A program made the translations under genes and the position numbers. The notes beneath the pieces are model-generated. The model was given only the letters and a program-made list of their open reading frames with translations. It searched no databases and had not been told where the DNA came from. Source: Opitutales bacterium (GTDB taxonomy: Bacteria; Verrucomicrobiota; Verrucomicrobiia; Opitutales; Seribacteraceae). Taken from it: a stretch of 64,000 nucleotides of DNA. Location: the NCBI GenBank assembly GCA_018607205.1, contig JABBBW010000114.1, positions 1 through 64,000 on the forward strand. The letters are read 5' to 3'. Positions 8,964 through 16,724 of the stretch are shown in pieces. Every line of letters starts with the position of its first letter. Position 1 is the stretch's first letter.

Positions 8964-9644
8964 ATGAAATCTACCTTCTCTTTTTTCGTATCTTTCCTCC
9001 TTCCTTTCACGCTGCTTGCAGAACAGTCACTTTTTGATGGCAAAACCTTGGAGGGTTGGGACGGTAATCCGCTTCATTGGAGCGTTGAAGAGGGGGCTAT
9101 CGTTGGAGTGAATACTGTTGAAAACCCAACTAAGGGGAATACTTTTCTGATTTGGAAAGGGGGAAGCCTTAAAGATTTTGATCTTACTTTGGAGTGTAAG
9201 ATTGATTCCGGGAACAGCGGAATTCAATACCGTAGTTTTATCAAACCCGGAAACCATGATGGCTGGAGAATTGGTGGATATCAGGCAGATTTTGAGTCTG
9301 GTGATAAATATTCAGGCATTTGCTACGGCGAGGCATTTCGGGGAATACTTTGCAAGCGGGGAGATCGGACCACCTTAAGTCGGGATAAATCTGGAAAGTT
9401 AGTCCAAAATACTGAGAAAATTGGAGATACTTCCAAGCTCGGTTTAGCGGTTAAGAAGAAAGATTGGAATAAGTACCGAATCGTCGCAGAAGGTTTTCGC
9501 TTTGAGCACTACATTAACGGTCAAAAAATGTGTGAATTAATCGATGAGGACAAAGAACAAAGGCGTGAGGATGGATTGCTTGCCTTTCAAGTTCACCAAG
9601 GTCCTTCCATGAAGGTATATTTCCGCAATATTGTATTAAAATAA
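8964..9644 (+). CDS. Secreted DUF1080 (3-keto-disaccharide hydrolase-like) protein
   Basis: Exported lectin-like or hydrolase protein of 226 residues. A signal peptide (KSTFSFFVSFLLPFTLLAEQ) is followed by SLFDGKTLEGWDG, the typical DUF1080 opening, then SGNSGIQYRS and a C-terminal GPSMKVYFRNIVLK, so the domain is complete. Some family members cleave 3-keto-glycosides. The neighbouring FAD oxidoreductase and Gfo/Idh genes would fit oxidation of sugars in the same process, but the substrate is unknown. Confidence 0.85.
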   Translation: MKSTFSFFVSFLLPFTLLAEQSLFDGKTLEGWDGNPLHWSVEEGAIVGVNTVENPTKGNTFLIWKGGSLKDFDLTLECKIDSGNSGIQYRSFIKPGNHDGWRIGGYQADFESGDKYSGICYGEAFRGILCKRGDRTTLSRDKSGKLVQNTEKIGDTSKLGLAVKKKDWNKYRIVAEGFRFEHYINGQKMCELIDEDKEQRREDGLLAFQVHQGPSMKVYFRNIVLK

Positions 9645-9688
9645 TTTTCCGAGTGCTTGGCTACTCCGATTGCGGGTTGCCAACTTTA

Positions 9689-9712
9689 GTCCTAGCATTA
9701 AGTAATTAGGAC
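9689..9712 (+). promoter_or_regulatory. Inverted repeat abutting the TIGR01777 start codon
   Basis: GTCCTA (9689-9694) and TAGGAC (9707-9712) form a perfect inverted repeat around an inner ATTA-AG-TAAT, with only a GC bulge on the left arm. It ends exactly where the ATG at 9713 begins. It could be an operator or, in RNA, a hairpin that covers the start region. No regulator is identified. Confidence 0.4.
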
Positions 9713-10651
9713 ATGAAAGATTTAGTGCCCCTGCCTAGAATAATTATTGCTGGTGGTACGGGGTTTCTTGGCCAATTACTTGCACAATCTTTTTTAAATG
9801 ATGGATATGATGTTGTCCTGCTTTCCCGAAATATTTCCCAAACAGGTGTTCTAGGACGCTTAGTCAAGTGGGATGGTGAATCTGCAGGCGATTGGATTGA
9901 AGAGCTTGAAGAGTCTCGGGCATTGATTAATTTAACTGGTCGATCTATCGATTGTCGTCATTCACCTTCGAATCGTCAGGAAATTCTAGATTCCCGTATC
10001 AAGTCGACCCGTGTCCTTGGTGAGGCTTTGAACCATTGTATAAAACCTCCAACTGTTTGGTTGAATGCTAGTTCGATGGCACTATATGGCCAATGTGTTG
10101 GAGATGAAGAAGCTCACGATGAAAGTTCTCCAATCACAAAATCCGGTTTTTTAGAAGAAGTAACAGTAGCCTGGGAAGATGAGCTTTTTAAGTTCAATAA
10201 TCCAAACGTCCGCAAAGTCGCGTTGCGCATAAGCTTTATTCTTGGCCGCTCTAGCGGTGCCTTTCCTTTACTCAAAAAGCTGACTTCATTTGGACTTGGA
10301 GGAAAACAGGGATCTGGCAAGCAATGGATGAGCTGGTTACACGAGGATGATTGGGTTGGCATCAGCCGATTTCTATTGCAAGAGAAAGATATAACCGGAC
10401 CCGTCAATCTGGCATCTCCAGTACCCCTCAAAAACAAAGATTTTATGAGAGTTTTGAGGAATCACTTTGCTCCTCTAGGACTAGGCTTACCTGCACCATC
10501 ATTTGGAGTAAGGATCGGCTGTTTTTTATTGGGGTCCGCTCCAGAGCTTGCTTTGCAAAGTCGTCGCGTCACTTCAACTATTTTAGAAGAAAAAAAATAT
10601 TCCTTTACCTATTCGAGTTTGAATAGCGCTATTTACAATCTTCTTGAGTAA
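9713..10651 (+). CDS. TIGR01777-family NAD(P)-dependent epimerase (YfcH/SulA-like)
   Basis: Extended short-chain dehydrogenase-fold protein, 312 residues. The nucleotide-binding motif is IIAGGTGFLGQLLA near the N-terminus. NLTGRSIDCR, DSRIKSTRVLGEAL, the WLNASSMALYG stretch and KQWMSWLHEDDWVG are diagnostic of the TIGR01777/DUF1731 family. The C-terminal PAPSFGVRIGCFLLG is the DUF1731 part. The cellular substrate of this family is not known. It follows the DUF1080 gene by 68 bases and has an inverted repeat directly before the start codon. Confidence 0.88.
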   Translation: MKDLVPLPRIIIAGGTGFLGQLLAQSFLNDGYDVVLLSRNISQTGVLGRLVKWDGESAGDWIEELEESRALINLTGRSIDCRHSPSNRQEILDSRIKSTRVLGEALNHCIKPPTVWLNASSMALYGQCVGDEEAHDESSPITKSGFLEEVTVAWEDELFKFNNPNVRKVALRISFILGRSSGAFPLLKKLTSFGLGGKQGSGKQWMSWLHEDDWVGISRFLLQEKDITGPVNLASPVPLKNKDFMRVLRNHFAPLGLGLPAPSFGVRIGCFLLGSAPELALQSRRVTSTILEEKKYSFTYSSLNSAIYNLLE

Positions 10652-10687
10652 TTTAAAAAAAAGAATTGAAGGACTACTAATTAGCTT

Positions 10688-12826
10688 GTGAGCATTTATC
10701 TTAAAGTTGGTTTTTTAAAATTAATTTTGACTGGGTTTTGTATGCTCAATCAAAGTTGCCTTTCTGCCGAAGTTTTTGAATCGGATATAGTCATTTATGG
10801 GGGTACTTCATCGGCAATTGTCTCTGCTGTTCAAGCAAAAAGAATGGGCAAGTCGGTGGTTATTGTTTCCCCCGCCCGAAGATTGGGCGGTTTGTCGAGC
10901 AATGGTCTTGGCTGGTCCGATACCGGTAAAAAAGAGGTCATTGGTGGAATAACTCGCGAGTTTTATCATCGTGTGTGGAGACATTATCAAAGCCCCGACG
11001 CTTGGAGGTGGCAAAAACTAGAGGATTATGGAAATCGCGGGCAGGGATCCCCGGCGATTGATGGAGACAGGCGTACAATGTGGGTTTTTGAACCCAAGGT
11101 TGCTGAGCAGATATTTGAATCTTGGATCACCGAAAATAAAATCAAAGTTTTCCGGGACGAATGGTTGGAAAGACCAAATGGTGTTGAGATGAAGAGCGGG
11201 AAAATAGTCTCTATCACTTCAGTGTCAGGTAATCGCTATGAAGCAAAAGTTTTTATCGATTGTACTTACGAAGGTGATTTGATGGCGGCTGCAGGAATCA
11301 GTTATATTGTAGGGCGTGAAGGGAACGATCGTTATGGAGAAACGCTTAACGGGGTACAAATCTCTGCAGCAAAGAAGAATCAATTTTTTTATCGTATCGA
11401 TCCTTTCAATGTTCCTGGTGACTCTGCGAGTGGTCTTCTTCAGGGTATTAGTAGTTGGAAGCCTGAAAGGGATGGCACCGGTGATGATAAAATTCAAGCT
11501 TACAACTTTCGGCTATGTTTAACACAGGTTGAAGAAAATCGTGTGCCCTTCGCTCGGCCAAGTTCCTATGATCCATCTAAGTACGAGTTGCTGTTAAGAA
11601 CTTTAATCCGCGGATCTAGGCATGTATTCTCTCATTTTGATCCAATACCCAATGCTAAAACGGACACCAATAACTATGGCTCTTTTAGTACGGATAATAT
11701 CGGCATGAACTACAGGTATCCTGAGGGAACTTACGAAGAGAGAAGTCAAATAATCAGTGAGCACGAAAATTACTTGAAGGGATATTTCTATTTTCTAAGC
11801 AATGATCCTAGAGTTCCTCAAGAAATTCGTGATGAGATGAATCAATGGGGTTTAGCAAGAGACGAGTTTGAAGACAATGGTCATTGGCCGGAGCAACTCT
11901 ACATTCGAGAAGCTAGGAGAATGATCGGTAATTTCATTATGACTGAGCATGAGGTTACGGGCAGGAAAAAAACACTAAGAGCTGTAGGTATGAGCTCTTA
12001 CACCATGGATTCTCATAATGTTCAACGCTATGTTGCTAAAGATGAGAATGGGAAATCATATGTGTTAAATGAAGGAGATTTTCAAGTTGAGGTCAAAAAG
12101 CCCTTTAAAATATCTTTCGACACTTTGTTGCCGCAAAAAAAAGAGTGCGAGAATTTATTGGTGACTAACTGTCTGTCTGCGTCACATGTTGCCTTTGGTT
12201 CAGTCCGTATGGAACCAGTGTTTATGATTCTTGGTCAATCTGCTGCTACGGCTGCTGCTTTGGCGATTGATGGGGGGATTTCTCTACATGATCTCCCCTA
12301 TGATCAATTGTGCAAACGCTTGTTGGCAGATGGGCAAGTTTTAAAATCTAAGATACAAAATAGAAAAAACAAGGGAGTCGGTATTCCGCCAAATACTTTA
12401 AGTGGAGTGGTGGTGGATGGAACTACGGTTGAATTTGAAGGTGAATGGACGGAAAGTAGTTCGCTTCGGCCCTTTGTGGGTGAATCTTACTATCATGATG
12501 GAAATGGTGGCAAGGGATTGCGCAAAGCAATGTTCCCATTTGTTGCACCAACAGATGGATTACACGAAATCAAAGTCTCGTATGCATCTTTTGGTAATCG
12601 GGCTGGTAATTTGAAGTATGAAGTTAAACACGATGACGGAATTGCCAAAATATTGGTTGATCAAAGAAAACCCCAAACGATTGGAGATCTTTGGTTCTCT
12701 TTGGGGTCCTTTAATTTTAAGAAAGGAGAGCAGTATTTTGTTTGCTTAAGTAATGAAAATACTGAGGGATATGTTATAGCAGATGCAATACAGGTGATTG
12801 GACTTACTTCTCCTATTGAAAATTAA
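10688..12826 (+). CDS. Secreted FAD-dependent oxidoreductase with golvesin/xanthan-lyase-like C-terminal domain
   Basis: 712 residues starting at GTG. The first 27 residues look like a signal peptide ending near CLSAEVF. The dinucleotide-binding motif DIVIYGGTSSAIVSAVQAKRMG follows at about residue 33, then GGLSSNGLGWSD, FIDCTYEGDLMAAAG and a late SASHVAFGSVRMEPVFMILGQSAATAAALA, all typical of the FAD_oxidored (PF12831) family common in PVC bacteria. The last 125 residues resemble the carbohydrate-associated domain of golvesin and xanthan lyase (IADAIQVIG near the end). A role in extracytoplasmic glycan oxidation is likely but unproven. The alternative ATG at 10742 would truncate the signal peptide. 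Confidence 0.85.
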   Translation: MSIYLKVGFLKLILTGFCMLNQSCLSAEVFESDIVIYGGTSSAIVSAVQAKRMGKSVVIVSPARRLGGLSSNGLGWSDTGKKEVIGGITREFYHRVWRHYQSPDAWRWQKLEDYGNRGQGSPAIDGDRRTMWVFEPKVAEQIFESWITENKIKVFRDEWLERPNGVEMKSGKIVSITSVSGNRYEAKVFIDCTYEGDLMAAAGISYIVGREGNDRYGETLNGVQISAAKKNQFFYRIDPFNVPGDSASGLLQGISSWKPERDGTGDDKIQAYNFRLCLTQVEENRVPFARPSSYDPSKYELLLRTLIRGSRHVFSHFDPIPNAKTDTNNYGSFSTDNIGMNYRYPEGTYEERSQIISEHENYLKGYFYFLSNDPRVPQEIRDEMNQWGLARDEFEDNGHWPEQLYIREARRMIGNFIMTEHEVTGRKKTLRAVGMSSYTMDSHNVQRYVAKDENGKSYVLNEGDFQVEVKKPFKISFDTLLPQKKECENLLVTNCLSASHVAFGSVRMEPVFMILGQSAATAAALAIDGGISLHDLPYDQLCKRLLADGQVLKSKIQNRKNKGVGIPPNTLSGVVVDGTTVEFEGEWTESSSLRPFVGESYYHDGNGGKGLRKAMFPFVAPTDGLHEIKVSYASFGNRAGNLKYEVKHDDGIAKILVDQRKPQTIGDLWFSLGSFNFKKGEQYFVCLSNENTEGYVIADAIQVIGLTSPIEN

Positions 12827-12886
12827 CTGGTCGCTAAAGAAGTATAACATTTCACCATTTACAATAATTAACCCAAATTTGATACG

Positions 12887-14254
12887 ATGAAAAGAAGACC
12901 TTTTCTGCGATCTATCGGTTCAATCTTACCATTTTCATATTTGCCTCAAAGGGCAAAGGGATCTAACGAACGGTTTCAAATCGCGGCCATCGGGGTGGGA
13001 GGGAAGGGCGGAAGTGATTTTCAACATTTGGCCAGACATGGCGATGTAATCGCAGTATGTGATATTTCAGAAAAAAAAATTAAATACGCACGGCGTGGTC
13101 GTTCCCAAATTGCAAAATTTGATGATTATAGAGAAATGTTTGCTCACTTGGGAGGCAAGATTGATTTACTAAGTATAAGTGCTCCTGATCATGTTCATGC
13201 ACATTCGGCTCAGTTAGCCTTAGACTTGGGAATACATCTTTTTCTACAAACACCCATGGCGCATACCGTTTGGGAAGCACGCCAGTTACAAATTGCTGCC
13301 CGCAAAAAGCAAATTTGCACGCAACTGGGTTTACAAGGCAGTACTTCTGATCTTTTTCGACAGGGAGTAGAGTTTTTGCAAGCTGAAGGCTTGGGCAAAA
13401 TTTTGGATGTCCATGTATGGACTAATCGTCCTATTTGGCCTCAATCTGCCCAACATACAAAACGACCTAGCGAAAAGTTTTCTATTCCAAATGGTTTGAA
13501 CTGGGATGCATTCTTGGGCCCCGCTGAAGATCGTTCATACCATCCACTTTATCAGCCTTATAATTGGAGAGGATGGCAATCTTTTGGCACTGGTGCTTTG
13601 GGTGACTCGGGGATTCACCTATTCAATTTGCCGGTTTTAGGCTGTGGACTCCAGAAACCTGAAAAAGTTGAATGTTTGCTTCGTGGCCCGGTAAACTCCG
13701 AGACCTATCCTTCTTGGGCAATTGTGAAGTACGAATTTTCTGGACAAGATAAAGGCCAAACAATTCCTATGCATTGGTATGAAGGCAAAATTGGCCATCT
13801 CAGTAAAACAGTTACTGGCGGAAAGAATTTTCCGAATCTCGAACTCTTTAAGGGACGAGAGCCATCAACGAGTGGATGTTTGATTCGAGGCTCGAAGGGG
13901 ACTTTATATTCGCCTTCAATTTACGGGTCCAAGTGGGAAGTTTATATAGAGAATAAGTGGATGAAACCACATCAAATCAAACCTTTCAGCGGTGTACTTG
14001 GGCGAAATGGTAGGGGTGATTCTGGATTAAAGGATGAACTCGTTCGAGCAATTCGTAGGGGAGAACCAAAATCAACACTGGCCGGTTTTGATTTCGGCTA
14101 TGAGATAACCGAACTAATTTTATTAGGAAATGTTGCCATCTTGGCGGGGGGAGAATTCTCTTGGGACCGAGAACTGGGGGCTTCTAATCGTAAGGATGTT
14201 AATAATTTGCTTACCAAATCTTATCGGAAGGGTTGGGAGGTACAGTCCGCTTAA
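12887..14254 (+). CDS. Gfo/Idh/MocA-family oxidoreductase, Tat-type N-terminus
   Basis: 455-residue Rossmann-fold oxidoreductase with a twin-arginine leader (KRRPFLRSIGS), so probably exported folded with its cofactor. The NAD(P) motif is AIGVGGKGGSDF. Two deviations matter. The usual catalytic EKPL motif reads QTPM (HLFLQTPMAHTVWEAR), so the conserved lysine is missing, and the usual GDxGCH block reads GDSGIHLFN. It may be a non-catalytic paralogue or use different chemistry. It lies 60 bases downstream of the FAD oxidoreductase and is probably co-transcribed with it. Confidence 0.85.
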   Translation: MKRRPFLRSIGSILPFSYLPQRAKGSNERFQIAAIGVGGKGGSDFQHLARHGDVIAVCDISEKKIKYARRGRSQIAKFDDYREMFAHLGGKIDLLSISAPDHVHAHSAQLALDLGIHLFLQTPMAHTVWEARQLQIAARKKQICTQLGLQGSTSDLFRQGVEFLQAEGLGKILDVHVWTNRPIWPQSAQHTKRPSEKFSIPNGLNWDAFLGPAEDRSYHPLYQPYNWRGWQSFGTGALGDSGIHLFNLPVLGCGLQKPEKVECLLRGPVNSETYPSWAIVKYEFSGQDKGQTIPMHWYEGKIGHLSKTVTGGKNFPNLELFKGREPSTSGCLIRGSKGTLYSPSIYGSKWEVYIENKWMKPHQIKPFSGVLGRNGRGDSGLKDELVRAIRRGEPKSTLAGFDFGYEITELILLGNVAILAGGEFSWDRELGASNRKDVNNLLTKSYRKGWEVQSA

Positions 14255-14282
14255 ATATTACCCCAAACTTACAAAGAAGTAA

Positions 14283-15698
14283 TTACAAGTACATGCTGTC
14301 GTAAATGTCGGCTATTTTTCGAATAGCCAAAGCAAAAGCTGCTGTTCTGCGGTCTTTGATTTTTGGGTTTGAGCTATGTATTTCCTTAATTTCTTGGTAG
14401 CCTTCGCACATCGTATCTTCTAAGCCTGAACGGACAAGAGTAAGTTCATCGGGACCCTTTAGCAAATCGGCCTTGGCCTTTGGATCAAGGGGTTTATCTA
14501 TGCCCGACTCGATTAATCTTACAATTTTAGCTCCTTGAGCCTCAACAAATCTTCGGTCCATTCTACCAAATCTGACATGGGATAAATTCTTTAGCCATTC
14601 AAAGTAGGAAACGGTAACCCCACCTGCATTCAAGTAGGTATCTGGAATGATAAAAATCCCTTTTTCCCGAAGAATTTTATCTCCGTCAAAAGTAACTGGC
14701 CCATTCGCAGCTTCAGCAATTACTCGAGCTTGGATTCGGGGAGCATTTTCTTTGGATATTACACCTTCAAGGGCGGCTGGGATTAATATGTCACATGGTA
14801 GCTCAAGAGCTTCCTTGCCTTTTTTCATATATCTCCCACTGGCAAACCCTTCAAGTTTCCCGTGTTCTAATTTATATTGATAAACAGCCTCAGTTGAAAG
14901 TCCTTCTTCGCAAACTAAGGCTCCGTCGCGTTCGATTATTCCAACAATAAGGGCTCCATCTTCCTCCTCTAGAAATTTGGCTGCATGATAACCAACATTG
15001 CCTAACCCTTGTACGATAATTTTTTTTCCCTCTAAATTGCCTTCCAAATTAGCACTTTTAAGGTCATCTGGGTGTCGGAAGAATTCCTGAATTCCGTATT
15101 GTACACCTCTGCCGGTTGCCTCTATTCGACCCTGAACACCGCCACAGTGCACTGGTTTTCCTGTTACACAAGCACGAGCATTGATTTCGTTGGGGTGAAG
15201 CTTTTGGTATTCATCCGCAATCCAGGACATCATGCGTTGGCCTGTGCCCATGTCGGGAGCTGGAACATTGATTCCGGGGCCAAGCAAGCCCCGTTTGTCT
15301 AATTCTTGAGCAAATCGGCGAGTAATGTGTTCCAATTCTTCTAACGAATATTTTTTAGGGTCGATGCTAAGTGCACCTTTTGATCCAGCAAAAGGAACAT
15401 TTACAATCGAACATTTGTAGGTCATCAACGCAGCCAATGCCTCGACTTCTTGTTGGTCAGCAAAGGGTGCGTACCGTATGCCCCCTTTAGCAGGAAGGGC
15501 ATGCTCACTGTGAGTGGCTCGCCAACCAGTAAAAATTTCGTATCCGCCGTTTAGTTCTACACCAAACTTCATCTCGCAAACTGCGTTGCAGGTGCGTATT
15601 TGTCTTGCTAGCCCTTTGGGCAAGTCCATGGCTTCTGCAGCCAGATTAAAACTTTTATTGACGCTTTCTAGAAATGAAAGATCTTTGATTTGTGACAT
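14283..15698 (-). CDS. Glu/Leu/Phe/Val dehydrogenase, probable glutamate dehydrogenase
   Basis: Oxidative deamination of glutamate to 2-oxoglutarate, or the reverse. The substrate-binding region has KGGIRYAP and the catalytic lysine in KCSIVNVPFAGSKG; VPAPDMGTGQRMMSWIAD and the nucleotide-binding VQGLGNVGYHAAKF follow; AEAANGPVT is the family hinge. ATG at 15698 (471 residues) was preferred to a TTG at 15734 because the upstream residues are not part of the family and the upstream DNA holds a perfect inverted repeat. Convergent with the Gfo/Idh gene. Confidence 0.92.
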   Translation of the reverse strand: MSQIKDLSFLESVNKSFNLAAEAMDLPKGLARQIRTCNAVCEMKFGVELNGGYEIFTGWRATHSEHALPAKGGIRYAPFADQQEVEALAALMTYKCSIVNVPFAGSKGALSIDPKKYSLEELEHITRRFAQELDKRGLLGPGINVPAPDMGTGQRMMSWIADEYQKLHPNEINARACVTGKPVHCGGVQGRIEATGRGVQYGIQEFFRHPDDLKSANLEGNLEGKKIIVQGLGNVGYHAAKFLEEEDGALIVGIIERDGALVCEEGLSTEAVYQYKLEHGKLEGFASGRYMKKGKEALELPCDILIPAALEGVISKENAPRIQARVIAEAANGPVTFDGDKILREKGIFIIPDTYLNAGGVTVSYFEWLKNLSHVRFGRMDRRFVEAQGAKIVRLIESGIDKPLDPKAKADLLKGPDELTLVRSGLEDTMCEGYQEIKEIHSSNPKIKDRRTAAFALAIRKIADIYDSMYL

Positions 15699-15701
15699 GA
15701 T

Positions 15702-15722
15702 CGGTTTTCTTAAGGAAAACCG
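15702..15722 (-). promoter_or_regulatory. Perfect hairpin directly before the gdh start codon
   Basis: CGGTTTTC (15702-15709) and GAAAACCG (15715-15722) form an 8-bp perfect inverted repeat with a 5-base spacer. On the gdh strand it ends three bases before the ATG at 15698. It may be a protein-binding operator or an mRNA hairpin controlling initiation. If translation began at the TTG at 15734, the repeat would lie inside the coding sequence. Confidence 0.45.
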
Positions 15723-15770
15723 TATGGCAAGCAATGTCTAAGTTTAAAAAATAATGCTAACCGTAATGGG

Positions 15771-15809
15771 AAAAAATTGCCTTGGGTAATCCTCCCAAGG
15801 CAAAAAAAC
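15771..15809 (-). terminator. Rho-independent terminator of the RRM gene
   Basis: A perfect 10-bp stem (15777-15786 with 15794-15803, TTGCCTTGGG/CCCAAGGCAA) has a 7-base loop and is followed on the minus strand by six T's (15776-15771). It lies directly after the stop of the RRM protein gene. Confidence 0.88.
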
Positions 15810-15810
15810 A

Positions 15811-16056
15811 CTATTCCTTAGGACGTGCTTCGTTAACCTTTAAGGGGCGTCCATTCATGTCGGTACCATTCAATGCCTCAATGGCTTGATTGGCTTCGTC
15901 ATCGTTATTCATGGTAACAAACCCAAAACCTTTGGATCGTCCGGAAGGACGTTCTACGATAACGGATGCGCGATCGACGGTTCCATGTTCATTAAAGATT
16001 TCTGATAATTCTTGATCGCTAACGGACCAAGGAAGGTTTCCCACATAGATTTCCAT
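15811..16056 (-). CDS. RRM-domain RNA-binding protein
   Basis: Single RNA-recognition-motif protein of 81 residues. RNP2 is IYVGNLPW at residues 3-10 and RNP1 is KGFGFVTM near residues 44-51, with RPLKVNEARP at the end. Such small glycine-poor RRM proteins bind single-stranded RNA and in cyanobacteria are often cold-induced. The gene is monocistronic, with a strong terminator directly downstream and a 233-base intergenic region upstream that must hold its promoter. I see no recognisable riboswitch there, only an 8-bp inverted repeat (ATCATTCA 16146-16153 and TGAATGAT 16191-16198). Confidence 0.93.
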   Translation of the reverse strand: MEIYVGNLPWSVSDQELSEIFNEHGTVDRASVIVERPSGRSKGFGFVTMNNDDEANQAIEALNGTDMNGRPLKVNEARPKE

Positions 16057-16289
16057 AATACTGATTGTCTTTATTTATTGATAACATTGAAGTGCACGAG
16101 ACTCATTTCGGTAGTTTGAAGTCACTTTTTACGAGTTAACGTTTGATCATTCAAAACCTCCAATTGTCCGGGCATAATTAGCCTTTACATTGAATGATTG
16201 TATGCATTTAAGCAATAGCAAAGAATTTAGCAGGATGAGCAGGGTTTTTTATTGGTAGGAAGTAACTCCTAAGCTACCTTACTAATCAA

Positions 16290-16724
16290 ATGATCAGGAT
16301 AAGAAAAGTTTCCGAACAAACCGAAAAAGACTTGCGAGAAATTAATAATCTGATTCCTCAGCTTTCTCAATCAGCTAAGCTTTTGACTAAGGCAGAATTC
16401 ACATCCCTTCTTAATGCTGAGTCCACTCACCTCTATTTTGCAGAAGACAAGGAGCAAGTCCTTGGCATGCTGAGTCTCGTAACCTTTCCTATACCCACAG
16501 GATTGCGCGGGTGGGTGGAGGATGTAGTTGTAGACACAACAGCGCGAGGAAAAGGAGTTGGTAAATTACTCACCATGCATGCATTAAAGGAAGCACAAAA
16601 AATGGGTGTGTTGACAATTGATCTAACTTCTCGTCCAAGTCGCGATGTTGCCAATCGACTCTACCAATCTGTGGGCTTTTCTGCTCGGGTAACAAATGTT
16701 TATCGGTTCAAGCATGTTTGTTAA
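16290..16724 (+). CDS. GNAT-family N-acetyltransferase
   Basis: 144-residue acetyltransferase. The acetyl-CoA loop is seen in VVVDTTARGKGVGKLLTMHALKEA (pattern R-x-x-G-x-G at residues 84-99), followed by LTSRPSRDVANRLYQSVGF, the usual C-terminal strand and helix. The substrate is unknown. The gene overlaps the thioredoxin-fold gene downstream by 11 bases, so the two are probably translated together. A weak hairpin (16253-16278) lies 12 bases before the start. Confidence 0.85.
   Translation: MIRIRKVSEQTEKDLREINNLIPQLSQSAKLLTKAEFTSLLNAESTHLYFAEDKEQVLGMLSLVTFPIPTGLRGWVEDVVVDTTARGKGVGKLLTMHALKEAQKMGVLTIDLTSRPSRDVANRLYQSVGFSARVTNVYRFKHVC

Noticed and set aside
16057-16289. Cold-shock type RNA thermosensor in the leader of the RRM gene
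   Set aside because: Only one 8-bp inverted repeat with a 37-base spacer is visible; that is not enough to claim a structure.
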